Shown here: positions 1-9,219 of the stretch, one piece after another
Numbering within the stretch: position 1 is the first letter of the stretch
Layout: the number at the start of each line of letters is the position of its first letter
NCBI RefSeq assembly: GCF_002243515.1
Contig: NZ_CP022657.1
Span: forward strand, 774,001 to 838,000
DNA from: Tumebacillus algifaecis
GTDB lineage: Bacteria; Bacillota; Bacilli; Tumebacillales; Tumebacillaceae
Direction of reading: 5' to 3'
DNA: 64,000 bases
Notes under the pieces: generated by a model
Databases searched by the model: none
Seen by the model: only the letters and a program-made list of their open reading frames with translations
Told to the model about the DNA's origin: nothing
Position numbers and translations under genes: made by a program

Positions 1-607
1 CCCCTTTGCGCAGATAGAACGTGTAACAGGTCTCATCGTCGCTGATCTCCCAGTTGTGAGCGAGATGAGGGCGGATCTCAGCAGTTGTCGGGTCGCAGAT
101 GACGAGCGTGTCAAAAATGTGATTGAGCACATGCAGTTCGGAGCGCAACATCGCGATGGCCGGATCGAGGTAGAACAAAGGATTGGAGTGGGTCAAGCGC
201 AGCGTGTCGAGCGCCTCGGTGCCGCTCTGGTCGGCTGCATGAAAGCCGAAGTGCGAGGACAGCCATGTCTCATAGCGAGTGTGCAGCGCGGGATACTTGC
301 TGCGGTAGGGCTCGATCAGTTGTGTGGCGGTGCGGAGATCGCCTGCGCGGACAAGCTCTTGGGCAAGGGAAAACAGCAGATCGGCAGGTGCGATCTGCAA
401 GGTGAGCTGGGAGGTATGGCCGCGTCCACGCCCAGGTTGCCAGTGCAGCCAGTTGTGCTCGGTCAGCTTTTTCAAAATCAGTTTGGCGTTGCGCGGGGTG
501 CAGCAGAGCATGTTCGCCACACCGGCAGAGGTGATCGGTACGGACTGCCCGATCACACAGCTTTGGAGCTGTTCGGTCAAACGGATATAGTGATGGACAG
601 CTTGCAT
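1..607 (-). CDS. SgrR-like transcriptional regulator with solute-binding domain (partial)
   Basis: The reading frame is open from an ATG at 607 to the window edge, about 202 residues, so the C-terminus is missing. The first ~110 residues match the SgrR N-terminal winged-helix type (begins MQAVHHYIRLTEQL). From about residue 135 the sequence resembles the start of a family 5 extracellular solute-binding domain (DPAIAMLRSELHVLNHIFDT, then PHLAHNWEISDD). SgrR-type proteins are cytoplasmic regulators that sense small ligands through this fused domain. The gene diverges from the ABC exporter at 723, so it may control that exporter; this is inference from position only. A GGAG-containing purine-rich stretch precedes the start. 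Confidence 0.8.
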   Translation of the reverse strand, partial: MQAVHHYIRLTEQLQSCVIGQSVPITSAGVANMLCCTPRNAKLILKKLTEHNWLHWQPGRGRGHTSQLTLQIAPADLLFSLAQELVRAGDLRTATQLIEPYRSKYPALHTRYETWLSSHFGFHAADQSGTEALDTLRLTHSNPLFYLDPAIAMLRSELHVLNHIFDTLVICDPTTAEIRPHLAHNWEISDDETCYTFYLRKG

Positions 608-722
608 GTCTCTTCTTTCCACTCCTTGTGCAAAAAGGTGAAACTTCAGTCTACAAATCTTACCCTTTTTCCAAGCGGCCTGCCAGCTTACGATGGGAGG
701 CAAGGAAAAGGGGGCGGTCTTT

Positions 723-2447
723 ATGTATGGCGAGCTGTTGAAAAAGGGACTTGGGCAGCAAAAGGGCAATGTGGTGGGACTTGGCGCCTTGCTGGCAGGC
801 GGAGCGCTGGTGCAGATCGGCAGTCCGCTGTTGCTGCGCAGGTACATCGATACCGCTCATGTTGGCGGCGCGCTGGACGTGCTGATCTGGGCTGCGTTCC
901 TGTTTTTGGTGTTGCAGGCGGTGCGGCAGGTCTTGCAGGTCGCGGGGACGTATCTGGCTGAGACGGTGGGGTGGACGGCGACCAATCGTCTGCGGACGGA
1001 GCTGTTTTTGCACAGCTTGAAGTTGGATCTAGGCTGGCACAAAGGAAAGACGGCAGGCGAGATGATGGAGCGGGTCGATGGAGATGTGACGGCGCTGGCC
1101 AACTTTTTCTCGCGGTTTGTGTTGAATGTGGCGGGCAATGTGCTGTTGCTCGCCGGGATGGTGGTGGTGCTCGCGCTGGTTGATGTGTGGGTGGGTCTGG
1201 CCTTTCTACTGTTTGTCGGCGGCGCGTTGTGGGTGCTCAATAGGATTCGGGAGATCGCAGTGCCACATTGGGTAGCGGCGCAGGCATCCCGTGCCGAGCT
1301 GTACGGATTTTTGGGGGAGCGGCTGGCCGGGCTTGAGGAGATCAAAGCAAACGGTGCAAGCGGGCATGTGCTGCGGCAGTTTTGGGCGCGGATGGCTGCA
1401 CTGTTTGGCAAGGAGCGGTCAGCCTATGTGCGCGGGCGGTCGTTGTGGCCGATGACTGTGGCCCTTTTTGCGGCGGGCTATGTGATGGTGTTTGTGCTGG
1501 GCAGTTTTCTGTACGATAGCGGACGGATCACGCTGGGCACGTTCTATTTGATGTTTAGCTATGTTGAGCTGTTGCGCGGGCCGCTCGATCAGATCACCGA
1601 AGAACTGCAGGATTTTCAAAAGGCGGCGGCGAGCGTGAAGCGGGTCGAAGCGTTGCTCGCGGTGCAAAGCAACGAGCAGGATACGGGTGATGCCGAGCTT
1701 GGCACTGGGGCGCTCGGGGTAGCGTTTTCCGAGGTGGAATTTGGCTATGGTGCGGAATCGGCGCTGGCAGGCGTGTCGTTTGCGGTGCGGCCAGGCCGCG
1801 TGCTCGGAGTGTTGGGGCGCACCGGAAGCGGCAAGACGACGCTGACGAGGTTGCTGTTGCGACTGTACGAGCCGCGGGCGGGTGCGGTGCAGGTTGGCAG
1901 TGTGGATGTGCGGGACGTGCCGCTGGCCGAGCTGAGACAGAAGATCGGCGTGGTGACGCAAGAGGTGCGCCTGTTTCGAGGGTCGGTGCGCGAGAATGTG
2001 ACCTTGTTTGACGCGATGGTGAGCGATTCGCGGATCGTCGAGGTACTGGAGGAGCTCGGGCTTGGCGAATGGCTGAACGGACTGGCGCAGGGGCTGGACA
2101 CGATGCTGGAGCCGGGGGGCGGGCTGTCGGCGGGGCAGGCGCAGTTGTTGTCCTTGGCTCGCGTCTTTTTGCGCGACCCGGGGCTGGTGATCCTTGATGA
2201 GGCGTCATCGCGGCTCGATCCGGCCACGGAGCGCTTGTTGGAGCAGGCGGTGCAGAAACTGCTACATGGCAGGACGGCGATCGTGATCGCGCACCGGATG
2301 GCGACGCTGCAGCAGGTCGATGACGTGCTGGTGCTGGAAGCAGGCCGCGTGCTGGAGTTTGGCGAGCGCGAGATGTTGCGTTCAAAAGCGGGCTCGCGGT
2401 ACGGGGAGTTGGTGCAGGTCGGCCATGAGGAGCGGGGACAGGGATGA
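723..2447 (+). CDS. ABC exporter half-transporter, catalytic-site subunit
   Basis: The protein has 574 aa: an N-terminal six-helix ABC transmembrane domain (to about residue 310) and a C-terminal nucleotide-binding domain. Walker A is GRTGSGKTT, the Q-loop lies in [10 protein letters not shown], Walker B ends in LVILDEASS with the normal catalytic Glu, and the H-loop is AIVIAHR. The signature is LSAGQ, not LSGGQ. ATG723 is preferred over the upstream ATG693 because AAGGGGG sits about 8 nt before it. It overlaps the next gene by ATGA, and the two together make a heterodimeric exporter of the BmrCD/TM287-288 type. Likely role: multidrug or peptide/lipid export at the membrane; substrate unknown. 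Confidence 0.88.
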   Translation: MYGELLKKGLGQQKGNVVGLGALLAGGALVQIGSPLLLRRYIDTAHVGGALDVLIWAAFLFLVLQAVRQVLQVAGTYLAETVGWTATNRLRTELFLHSLKLDLGWHKGKTAGEMMERVDGDVTALANFFSRFVLNVAGNVLLLAGMVVVLALVDVWVGLAFLLFVGGALWVLNRIREIAVPHWVAAQASRAELYGFLGERLAGLEEIKANGASGHVLRQFWARMAALFGKERSAYVRGRSLWPMTVALFAAGYVMVFVLGSFLYDSGRITLGTFYLMFSYVELLRGPLDQITEELQDFQKAAASVKRVEALLAVQSNEQDTGDAELGTGALGVAFSEVEFGYGAESALAGVSFAVRPGRVLGVLGRTGSGKTTLTRLLLRLYEPRAGAVQVGSVDVRDVPLAELRQKIGVVTQEVRLFRGSVRENVTLFDAMVSDSRIVEVLEELGLGEWLNGLAQGLDTMLEPGGGLSAGQAQLLSLARVFLRDPGLVILDEASSRLDPATERLLEQAVQKLLHGRTAIVIAHRMATLQQVDDVLVLEAGRVLEFGEREMLRSKAGSRYGELVQVGHEERGQG

Positions 2448-4252
2448 GCAGGACAGAGACGAGTGCGCGCGGCTCCAAACGCGTCAGCTTTAAGCAGGGG
2501 GTGTGGCGGGTGAACATTTGGCGATTAGTGGGATGGTTGGTTCAGTTTCGGAGCGGGTGGTATGCGCTCGATGTCGCGCTGTGGGCGATCATTTTTGGGT
2601 TGCCGCTGTTGGCTGGGTGGATCGTGAAAGTGCTGTTTGATGCGGTCAGTGGAGCGGCTGATGTCGGCGTCGGCCCGTGGGGGCTGATCGTGGTGCTCCT
2701 GATGACGCTCTTGTTGCGAGCGATCGCGCTGATCGGTGGATTGTATGTGGATGCGACGTTGACGCTGACGTTGAAGTCGATTCTGCGCCGCAACGCGCTC
2801 TTTCATCTGCTACAAAAGCCGGGCGCTCAAGCGCTGCCCGACACTGCGGGCGACTCATTGGGACGATTGCGCGATGATGTGGACGAAATTGCCGATTTTA
2901 CCTCGTGGACGGCCGACCTGATCTACAAGCCCTTGCTGGCGCTGACAGCGCTTGGGGTGCTGTTTTGGATCGATCCGATGCTGACAGCGGTCGTGTGCAT
3001 CCCATTACTGGGCTTGATGGCCGCAGCCAATTTGGCCAAGCAGCGCTTAGAAAAATACCGCGTAGCCAATCGGGAGGCGGCGGGGCGCGTGGCCGGTTTT
3101 GCTGCGGAGTCGTTTGCGGCGGTCGGTGCGATCAAGTCGGCCGGAGCGGAAGAGCGGGTCACAGCGAAATTTCAGGAATTGAATGATCGGCGTCGCCAAG
3201 CTGCCGTAAAAGATCGTCTGTTCGCCGACCTGCTGGGGTCGATTTTTGAAAATGCGGTCGGGTTGGGCACGGGCCTGATCCTGCTGTTTGCCGCTCGGTC
3301 GATGCAGGACGGCAGTTTTTCGGTCGGGGACCTGGCTTTGTTCATCTTTTATCTCGACTGGCTTGGGAACATTCTGCACTTTCTTGGCCGTCTGATCGCA
3401 CGGGTGAAACAGGCCGAGGTGTCTGTCGATCGCTTGGTCGAACTGCAAGGTGCGCCTGCCGAGCAGTTGGTCGAGCATGCCGATGTCTATTTGGACGGCA
3501 GACTGCCGGAAGTGCCTTTTGTCGAAAAAAGTCAGGAGGATCGCCTGCAAGTGATGGAAGCAAAAGGTCTGACCTTTCGCTATCCCAGCTCAGGGCGCGG
3601 CGTGGAGAATGTGTCGCTCTGCCTGCACAAAGGGAGCTTCACGGTGATCACTGGGCGTGTGGGGGCAGGTAAGACGACCCTACTTCGCGCCTTGCTCGGG
3701 CTGGTCGCTCGCCAAGGTGAGGTGCGTTGGAATGGCGTAGAGGCCGCCGAGTTGACACCGCCGCGCACCGCCTATACCGCGCAGGTGCCACAACTGTTTG
3801 GCGAGTCACTGCGCGACAATCTGTTGCTCGGCATTCCAGAGGAGCGAGCCGATCTGGACGCCGCGATCCGTTCGGCAGTGCTGGAACAGGATGTAGAACG
3901 GATGGTGGACGGGCTGTCCACCGCGATCGGAGCGTCTGGAGTGAAGCTGTCTGGTGGACAGGTGCAACGGGTGGCGGCCGCGCGGATGTTTGTGCGAGAT
4001 GCAGAACTGCTGGTGTTTGATGATCTGTCTTCGGCGCTCGATCTGAAAACGGAGCGCGCGCTGTGGGAGCGGGTCATGGCGGGGCAGGATATGACATGTC
4101 TGGTCGTCTCCCACCGCCCGGCGGCGCTGATGCGGGCCGATCACATCATCTTGCTGAAGGAGGGCAAGGTGGAAGCGGAAGGGACGCTCGATCGGTTGCT
4201 CGCCGAGTCGGCGGAGATGCGAAAGCTGTGGGCTGAGCAACAGATGGAGTGA
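2444..4252 (+). CDS. ABC exporter half-transporter, degenerate-site subunit
   Basis: The protein has 602 aa with an ABC transmembrane domain and a C-terminal nucleotide-binding domain (Walker [10 protein letters not shown], signature LSGGQ, H-loop VVSHR). The residue after Walker B is Asp (LLVFDDLSS) where catalytic Glu is expected. This is the hallmark of the non-hydrolysing site of asymmetric heterodimeric exporters. The partner's altered LSAGQ signature would complete that same degenerate site, whereas this protein's LSGGQ completes the active one. The start codon overlaps the upstream stop, indicating translational coupling. Confidence 0.88.
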   Translation: MSRTETSARGSKRVSFKQGVWRVNIWRLVGWLVQFRSGWYALDVALWAIIFGLPLLAGWIVKVLFDAVSGAADVGVGPWGLIVVLLMTLLLRAIALIGGLYVDATLTLTLKSILRRNALFHLLQKPGAQALPDTAGDSLGRLRDDVDEIADFTSWTADLIYKPLLALTALGVLFWIDPMLTAVVCIPLLGLMAAANLAKQRLEKYRVANREAAGRVAGFAAESFAAVGAIKSAGAEERVTAKFQELNDRRRQAAVKDRLFADLLGSIFENAVGLGTGLILLFAARSMQDGSFSVGDLALFIFYLDWLGNILHFLGRLIARVKQAEVSVDRLVELQGAPAEQLVEHADVYLDGRLPEVPFVEKSQEDRLQVMEAKGLTFRYPSSGRGVENVSLCLHKGSFTVITGRVGAGKTTLLRALLGLVARQGEVRWNGVEAAELTPPRTAYTAQVPQLFGESLRDNLLLGIPEERADLDAAIRSAVLEQDVERMVDGLSTAIGASGVKLSGGQVQRVAAARMFVRDAELLVFDDLSSALDLKTERALWERVMAGQDMTCLVVSHRPAALMRADHIILLKEGKVEAEGTLDRLLAESAEMRKLWAEQQME

Positions 4253-4385
4253 GCAGTTCTGCCGTTTTGATCGCGTGCAAGCCACTTTTTTTGCAAGCGG
4301 GGTGAATGATTTCAAGAGCCAGGGAAATGTGTTTCGATTTTGGCACTGCCTGTTCGCTCTAGCACCTCTTTTCTCAGGCACGAAA

Positions 4386-4412
4386 AAAACCTTCGCAAAT
4401 TGCGAAGGTTTT
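4386..4412. terminator. Bidirectional intrinsic terminator between ABC operon and oxidase operon
   Basis: Perfect 12-bp stem (AAAACCTTCGCA / TGCGAAGGTTTT) with a 3-nt loop. It has an A-run on the left, read as T-run by the minus-strand oxidase transcript, and Ts on the right. It sits just past the 3' end of the oxidase subunit I gene and downstream of the ABC exporter genes. Confidence 0.85.
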
Positions 4413-4420
4413 CGTGTTGG

Positions 4421-6064
4421 TTACCAAGTGCGCAGCGGAGGCGAACCAGGTGCCGGATTTTGTAGGATGTCGAAGATCGGATATCCGTAGGCGAGCAGGA
4501 TCAGCACAGCGGCGACGGTGAGCCAGATTCTCCATCTTTCGAGAATGCGTGGCGTTTGCTCTGCATTTTGTTCCATCTCTGCGATCGGATACTCCTCTTG
4601 TCCTTTCGGAGCGAAGCAGAGCAGGTAGATGAAAATGCCGATCATCAGCATCCCGCCGACGAAGAGCAACGCTCCGCCGATCGCCATCTGCTGGTAGTAC
4701 GGAATCCAACCCAGCGCCATCTCGCTGTCCATGTAGGTGGTGTAATCGGTACGGCGCGGGACGCCGAGCAGTCCCATGAAATGCATCGCACCCGACATGA
4801 AGAGCATGCCGACCGACCAGATCAGCGTTTGGATGATGCCGAGTCGGTTCACCCATTTGGTCAGCTTGCGTCCGGTCAGCGCCGGAACGAGCCAGTAGGA
4901 GATGCCGAAGAAGGTCAGTACGACCGAGGTGGCAACGGTCAGATGGAAGTGACCGACAACCCAGATCGTGTTGTGCACGACCGCGTTCATCTGGTTCGAC
5001 GCGTTGATGATGCCACCGATCCCAGCCGGAATGAACATCAGCATCCCGACCATCGGAGCGAAGAAGCGCACATCTTTCCAAGGCAATTTTGTAAACCAGC
5101 CGAACAGCCCTTTCGCCCCTCTGCGACGACCTGCCGTTTCGAAGACGGCAAACATCGAGAACGCGGTGAGCAGGGAAGGAACAACGACCGCCAGCGTCAG
5201 AATGACGTGGATAAACTTCCATTTTTCCGAGATGCCCGGCTCCATCAGCTGATGGTGGAAGCCGACCGGAATCGAGAACAGCACGAGCAGGATGAAGGCG
5301 AGACGCGCTAGAGAATCGGAGAACAGTTTGCCGCCGATAATTTTCGGGATGCAGACATACCAAGCGATGTATGCAGGCATCAACCAGAAGTAGACCAGCG
5401 GGTGACCGAAGTACCAGAACAGCATCCGCGAGAGCAGGACGTTGACCTCTGCGACCCAGCCGAACGACCACGGGATCAATTGGAACAGAACTTCGGCCGC
5501 CACGCCGAGCGTCGCGATCATCCAGAGCACAAGCGTTGCGATCGACATAAAGGCAAACAGAGGCGACATTTTGCCAGGGTTGTTTTTGCGCCAGCGGCGG
5601 TAGGCCGAGAACATGCCGAGTGCCGCCACCCAAGTGCCGACGATCAGGAGCGCCGCCCCGATGTAAAACCAAGGCGAGGCTTTCAGCGGTGCATAAAACG
5701 TATACAAAACGGAGGCGTCATTCAGCAGGATGGTCGCTACGACCATCGCCGTGCCGAAGAACATCAGCGCCCAGCCGATCCAGCCTGCTCGAAACGAGAA
5801 CGTGCTGAGTCCGCCCGTTGTTTTGGAAATTCCAGAGATCATAAAACCGATGATGAAGAACGTGGTAAATACTAAGGCCATCAATACGCCATGAGCGGTC
5901 AAAATCTGATAGTAGTTCATCCAATCGGGAAGTTCGATCATCCCGCCGCGCACCAAGCCTTGCAGCAGGCCCGCGATGGCGCCGATGCCAAATGCGAAGA
6001 AGGCGATGACGATGTAGGCCAGACTCATGCTGGCGTCGCGTTTGGGAATTGCTGTCGTCGTCAT
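4421..6064 (-). CDS. cbaA: ba3-type (type B) heme-copper oxidase subunit I
   Basis: The product has 547 aa and about 13 membrane helices. Heme and copper ligands are visible: low-spin heme His in TAHGVLMALVF, the CuB His with cross-link Tyr in GHPLVYFW, the His pair in GFHHQL, and the His of VGHFHLTV for high-spin heme and CuB. Length and sequence style are those of the compact B family (Thermus/Bacillus ba3) rather than caa3/aa3 enzymes. It reduces O2 to water and pumps protons. It is the last gene of a minus-strand operon with subunits IIa and II. AAAGGATGTGA precedes the start. No subunit III or cytochrome c gene is adjacent. Confidence 0.92.
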   Translation of the reverse strand: MTTTAIPKRDASMSLAYIVIAFFAFGIGAIAGLLQGLVRGGMIELPDWMNYYQILTAHGVLMALVFTTFFIIGFMISGISKTTGGLSTFSFRAGWIGWALMFFGTAMVVATILLNDASVLYTFYAPLKASPWFYIGAALLIVGTWVAALGMFSAYRRWRKNNPGKMSPLFAFMSIATLVLWMIATLGVAAEVLFQLIPWSFGWVAEVNVLLSRMLFWYFGHPLVYFWLMPAYIAWYVCIPKIIGGKLFSDSLARLAFILLVLFSIPVGFHHQLMEPGISEKWKFIHVILTLAVVVPSLLTAFSMFAVFETAGRRRGAKGLFGWFTKLPWKDVRFFAPMVGMLMFIPAGIGGIINASNQMNAVVHNTIWVVGHFHLTVATSVVLTFFGISYWLVPALTGRKLTKWVNRLGIIQTLIWSVGMLFMSGAMHFMGLLGVPRRTDYTTYMDSEMALGWIPYYQQMAIGGALLFVGGMLMIGIFIYLLCFAPKGQEEYPIAEMEQNAEQTPRILERWRIWLTVAAVLILLAYGYPIFDILQNPAPGSPPLRTW

Positions 6065-6099
6065 GTAAGTTCACATCCTTTTCTCAAGCTGCACTTCTG

Positions 6100-6567
6100 C
6101 TATTTCACTACGAGCTTGGCCATCATCATGTGGTGTCCTGCGCCGCAGTACTCGTTGCAGATGACCATGTATTCCCCCGCTTTCGTAAAGGTGGTCGTGG
6201 CGGTGTTGACATGGCCAGGCACGACCATCATGTTGACGTTGGTGCCGGGAATGGCAAAGCCGTGAATGACATCTTTGGACGTGGTGCGAAACGTGACTTC
6301 TGCGCCGAGCGGAATCACTTGTTCCGCCGGAGCATAGCCGAACGCGAAGGACGGCATGTTCAAGTCGTATTTGTTCTCGCCCTTCTTGACCAGACCTGGC
6401 TGATCGAACGGCGCGGTTTGATCGACCATCGCCGGGACGACTCGATTCAGATCGCTTGGCGGATGATGGCCGTGGGAAAAGGCATTGATCGCCAGCACGA
6501 TGATGAAAGCGACCAACGTCACTCCGCCAAAGATCAACCAGATTTTTTCAAATTTATGCAAGTGCAT
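6100..6567 (-). CDS. cbaB: ba3-type cytochrome c oxidase subunit II (CuA)
   Basis: The product has 155 aa: one N-terminal membrane helix (about residues 9-28) and a periplasm-facing cupredoxin domain. The binuclear CuA site is complete: His in KDVIHGF, then CNEYCGAGHHMM supplying Cys, Glu carbonyl, Cys, His and Met. Short length and one helix are typical of ba3 subunit II. It takes electrons from cytochrome c and passes them to subunit I. A GGGGAGGA ribosome site precedes the ATG. Confidence 0.92.
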   Translation of the reverse strand: MHLHKFEKIWLIFGGVTLVAFIIVLAINAFSHGHHPPSDLNRVVPAMVDQTAPFDQPGLVKKGENKYDLNMPSFAFGYAPAEQVIPLGAEVTFRTTSKDVIHGFAIPGTNVNMMVVPGHVNTATTTFTKAGEYMVICNEYCGAGHHMMMAKLVVK

Positions 6568-6606
6568 GTCCGTGTTCCTCCCCTCAACTGTTCTCCCAAG
6601 GGCAGC

Positions 6607-6774
6607 CTATTGCCGCTCCAGGAAGAGGAAAAATACGCTCAGCCAACTGAGGATGATGAGCGCACCTAAAATCATGACCGAAGCAAACGTGCCGCGCAGG
6701 GACGTCTCTTCTTCCGTCCGATGCGCAGTGGGCTTGTTCATTTCAGCATCCGTCTGCTTTTGCATCTGAGCCAT
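6607..6774 (-). CDS. Cytochrome c oxidase subunit IIa-like small membrane protein
   Basis: A 55-aa protein with a charged N-terminus and one C-terminal membrane helix starting at SLRGTFASVMILGALI, then LSWLSVFFLF. The SL(R/K)GT...LSW pattern is that of the COX2A family, the extra one-helix subunit of ba3 oxidases. ATG6774 is chosen because a strong GGAGGGAGG lies 8 nt upstream; the longer frame from 6804 lacks a site. It is the first gene of the oxidase operon. Confidence 0.85.
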   Translation of the reverse strand: MAQMQKQTDAEMNKPTAHRTEEETSLRGTFASVMILGALIILSWLSVFFLFLERQ

Positions 6775-6820
6775 CTTCGGTTCCTCCCTCCGGTGAATCT
6801 GCAACGAATTTCATACTTTG

Positions 6821-6826
6821 AGTATA
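6821..6826 (-). promoter_or_regulatory. -10 element of the ba3 oxidase operon
   Basis: TATACT on the minus strand, 47 nt upstream of the subunit IIa start. The -35 region (about 6844-6849) has no consensus, which suggests activator dependence. The NreC-like site centred at 6857.5 would lie near -43 from the inferred start at about 6814. Confidence 0.6.
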
Positions 6827-6850
6827 AAATTCACCCGAATCGGGCGGTAT

Positions 6851-6864
6851 CGGGGAACTCCCCG
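6851..6864. promoter_or_regulatory. NreC-like operator, oxidase promoter proximal site
   Basis: CGGGGAACTCCCCG: arms GGGG/CCCC around AACT. It fits the core GGG-N4-CCC of the known NreC site. Its centre is 36.5 nt upstream of the near edge of the -10 box, a position that would cover the -35 region. Confidence 0.6.
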
Positions 6865-6873
6865 AATGGCGAG

Positions 6874-6888
6874 GGGGGAACTCCCTGA
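6874..6888. promoter_or_regulatory. NreC-like operator, oxidase promoter distal site
   Basis: GGGGGAACTCCCTGA, a second copy 23 bp from the first (centre to centre). A weaker version (CGGAACTTCGGG) follows 21 bp further at about 6897-6908. The copies are therefore stacked at roughly two-helical-turn spacing. Confidence 0.55.
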
Positions 6889-6911
6889 ATCAACTTCGGA
6901 ACTTCGGGCCA

Positions 6912-6947
6912 CAAAAAAACAGCCAGCTCCGCGCGGGAGCTGGCTGT
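6912..6947 (-). terminator. Intrinsic terminator of the nreABC-like operon
   Basis: 12-bp stem ACAGCCAGCTCC / GGAGCTGGCTGT with a 5-nt loop, followed on the minus strand by a T-run. It lies just after the response regulator stop and before the oxidase promoter, so the two operons are separate transcripts. Confidence 0.88.
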
Positions 6948-6969
6948 AAAACAATTAGCTGTACAACAA

Positions 6970-7626
6970 CTATTCAAAATCGAGCAGACCCTTTTTCAGC
7001 GCATAGCGCACCAGTTCCGGCCTTGTTCGCATTTGCAGTTTCTCCATGATCTTCGCCTTGTGCGTCTCGACCGTTTTGACGGAGACGATCAATTGCTCGG
7101 CGATCTCTTTGTTCGAATAGCCTTTGGCGATGTATTGCAGGATCTCCTGCTCGCGGTCGGTCAGCACATGGAAGTTCTCCACGTCCTGCCCTTTTTGCAC
7201 GCGCTGGAGAAACTCGGTGATCAACGATTTGGTCGCCGTCGGGTGGAGATAGGCTGCCCCGACATGGACGGTGCGGATCGCGTTGATCAGGTCGAGGTCG
7301 GGTGCGCTTTTCAAAATATAGCCGGACGCGCCCGCCTGCAAGACGCGAAACAGATACTCTTCGTCATCGTGCATCGTCAACACCAAAATGTCGATCTGCG
7401 GAGCTGCTTCCTTTAGTCGAGCGGTGGCAGACAGACCGTTTTCGCCAGGCGGCATGCTGAGGTCCATCAACACGATGTCCGGTCGCAATTCCAGCGCTTT
7501 ATCGAACGCTTCTTTGCCATCGGCCGCCGTGCCGATCACTTCCATGTCGCTTTGCGCCCCGAGCAGCATCGACAGGCCGGAGCGAACGATCGCATGGTCA
7601 TCGGCGATCAACAAACGAATGGACAT
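6970..7626 (-). CDS. nreC: NreC-like NarL/FixJ response regulator
   Basis: The product has 218 aa: a receiver domain (ADDH acidic pocket, phospho-Asp in IVLMDLSMPP) followed by a LuxR-type helix-turn-helix (LTDREQEILQYIAKGYSNKEIAEQL... SVKTVETHKAKIMEKL). AAAGGAGG 8 nt before ATG7626 decides this start, which overlaps the end of the kinase gene. Together with the Fe-S kinase and GAF protein upstream it forms an NreABC-type system. The likely targets are the operators found in front of the oxidase operon and of this operon itself. Confidence 0.85.
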   Translation of the reverse strand: MSIRLLIADDHAIVRSGLSMLLGAQSDMEVIGTAADGKEAFDKALELRPDIVLMDLSMPPGENGLSATARLKEAAPQIDILVLTMHDDEEYLFRVLQAGASGYILKSAPDLDLINAIRTVHVGAAYLHPTATKSLITEFLQRVQKGQDVENFHVLTDREQEILQYIAKGYSNKEIAEQLIVSVKTVETHKAKIMEKLQMRTRPELVRYALKKGLLDFE

Positions 7627-8677
7627 GCTTAGGTCCTCCTTTCTCATCGAGTGGTATTGTTACCCCGATACGGGTGCCAGCGCCAGGCGCCGAGTCGATC
7701 TTGACGGTGCCGCCGAGCAGACTGGCCCGCTCGCGCATCCCAAACAGGCCGAGCCCCGTGCCTTTGATCCGCAGATGTTCAGGGTCAAAGCCGACTCCGC
7801 TGTCCTCGATGCAAATTTCGATCTGGTCATCCTGATCGGTCAAAGTGATCGCGAGCTGATCGGTGTCAGCATATTTGGCCGAGTTGGTCATCGCCTCTTG
7901 TAAAATTCGATACAGCGCGGTCTCCACCGTCGTCGCATAGCGGCGGCGTTGCCCGACCACAGTCAGTGTTGTTTCGATGCCAAACGTCTCTTCGAATCGC
8001 TTGAGGTAGGAGCGCACGGCAGGCACCAGACCCAGGTCGTCGAGCGCAGAAGGGCGCAGCTCGACCGACAGGCTTTTCACCTCTTCCAGCGTGCGCGACG
8101 TGAGCTTCTGCACTTCGTCGAGGTGTTCCTTGTAGGCCGGTTCCAGCGGCAATTGATTGACGACGCGAAGCCCGACCAAGATCGAATAGAGCGCCTGTCC
8201 GATCCCGTCGTGCAAGTCGCGGGAGATCCGTTTGCGCTCTTCTTCTTGTGCCTGGATCACATAGTTGGTCAACTGTCGCTGATGGCGTTCGCGTTCCATC
8301 CGCTGTTGTTCGGTGATGTCGCGCAAAATCAAAACCAGCGCGCCCAGCCCATCGGTTGGCAGGCGGGTGGAAGAGGCGGCGACAGGAATTTGTGCGCCGT
8401 TTTTGGTGCGGACGAACATTTCAAAGGATGGCATCTTCTGGCGTTTGGCGAAGCACTCGACACAGGTCATGTCCTCCGAGCAAGTCGCCATGCCGATGCA
8501 GACCTGACACAGGTTGAGGTTATGGATCAACTCTTCGGTCGAGTAGCCGGACAACGCTTCGAAGGCGTGGTTCGCGGCGATGATCGCCCCGTCTTTGTCG
8601 ATGACGAGAATTCCATCGCTAACATTTTGAAACAGCGATTCCAGAAAAGGAGTCGTTTCAGTAAGCGGAAACTTCAT
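7598..8677 (-). CDS. nreB: NreB-like oxygen-sensing histidine kinase with [4Fe-4S] PAS domain
   Basis: A 359-aa soluble kinase. The PAS domain (about residues 10-125) contains cysteines at 57, 60, 72 and 75, exactly the C-X2-C-X11-C-X2-C pattern that holds the oxygen-labile cluster in staphylococcal NreB, plus an extra Cys at 66. The dimerisation/phosphoacceptor segment RISRDLHDGIGQAL is HisKA_3 type, followed by an HATPase domain (DSGVGFDP, GTGLGLFGMRER). There are no membrane helices, so it is cytoplasmic. It starts 1 nt after the stop of the GAF gene. Expected: active without oxygen, phosphorylating the regulator downstream. Confidence 0.88.
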   Translation of the reverse strand: MKFPLTETTPFLESLFQNVSDGILVIDKDGAIIAANHAFEALSGYSTEELIHNLNLCQVCIGMATCSEDMTCVECFAKRQKMPSFEMFVRTKNGAQIPVAASSTRLPTDGLGALVLILRDITEQQRMERERHQRQLTNYVIQAQEEERKRISRDLHDGIGQALYSILVGLRVVNQLPLEPAYKEHLDEVQKLTSRTLEEVKSLSVELRPSALDDLGLVPAVRSYLKRFEETFGIETTLTVVGQRRRYATTVETALYRILQEAMTNSAKYADTDQLAITLTDQDDQIEICIEDSGVGFDPEHLRIKGTGLGLFGMRERASLLGGTVKIDSAPGAGTRIGVTIPLDEKGGPKHVHSFVDRR

Positions 8678-8678
8678 T

Positions 8679-9167
8679 TTATGGATTCACTCCCTCGTGT
8701 CCTTTTTCCTTACTATACACGGGGAAGTCGTGTCTGTGTATCCATGCGCGCAGTTCATTCGCTTTTGCCAAGATGCGCGCGACATCCTCGTTCGAAAATT
8801 CACGGTAGGAGCGGCAGCCGACCAGCATCATGCTGGGCACACACCCGCCGTCCGCTTCCATCGGGACCCCGACCAGCGACTTCAGCCCTTCGGCCAGCAG
8901 AATCGAGTATTCACGAGGGTCGTCCAAACTTTTCGGTTCGGTAAATTGCATCAGGAGCGGTCGGCCCATGCGGATCACGGTCCCGGCCAGCCCTTTCCCG
9001 GGGCGCAGCACGATGCGCTTGTAGCGATCGTTGCGGTTGCCGGAGACAAAGCGAAAGCGGATGACGTGCTCGGTTGGATCGGTTAATGCGATGGCGACAA
9101 AGTCCACTTCGATCTCCGTCCGAAGCCGATCCAGTTCTCGTTGAATCCTCGTATGCACATGCAGCAT
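8679..9167 (-). CDS. nreA: NreA-like GAF-domain protein (putative nitrate receptor)
   Basis: The product has 162 aa and is almost entirely one GAF domain (ALTDPTEHVIRFRF... GLAGTVIRMGRPLLM... LVGVPMEADGG). Length and position directly before the Fe-S kinase match NreA, the nitrate-binding partner of NreB in staphylococci. ATG9167 is chosen because GGAGGGGGTG precedes it and a TATAAT box lies just upstream; the longer frame to 9347 would run through that promoter. Whether it binds nitrate is not shown by the sequence. Confidence 0.78.
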   Translation of the reverse strand: MLHVHTRIQRELDRLRTEIEVDFVAIALTDPTEHVIRFRFVSGNRNDRYKRIVLRPGKGLAGTVIRMGRPLLMQFTEPKSLDDPREYSILLAEGLKSLVGVPMEADGGCVPSMMLVGCRSYREFSNEDVARILAKANELRAWIHRHDFPVYSKEKGHEGVNP

Positions 9168-9189
9168 CGACTTCACCCCCTCCCTGCAA

Positions 9190-9195
9190 ATTATA
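9190..9195 (-). promoter_or_regulatory. -10 element of the nreABC-like operon
   Basis: TATAAT on the minus strand, 22 nt before the nreA-like start. The -35 region is not consensus. An NreC-like site sits upstream at the same distance as in the oxidase promoter. Confidence 0.7.
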
Positions 9196-9219
9196 GCGAT
9201 TTCCTGCCGGGAATGCTCT

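Noticed and set aside
4374-5672. 432-aa minus-strand frame inside the oxidase subunit I gene
   Set aside because: Shadow frame of a clear heme-copper oxidase gene; Arg-rich, no membrane pattern.
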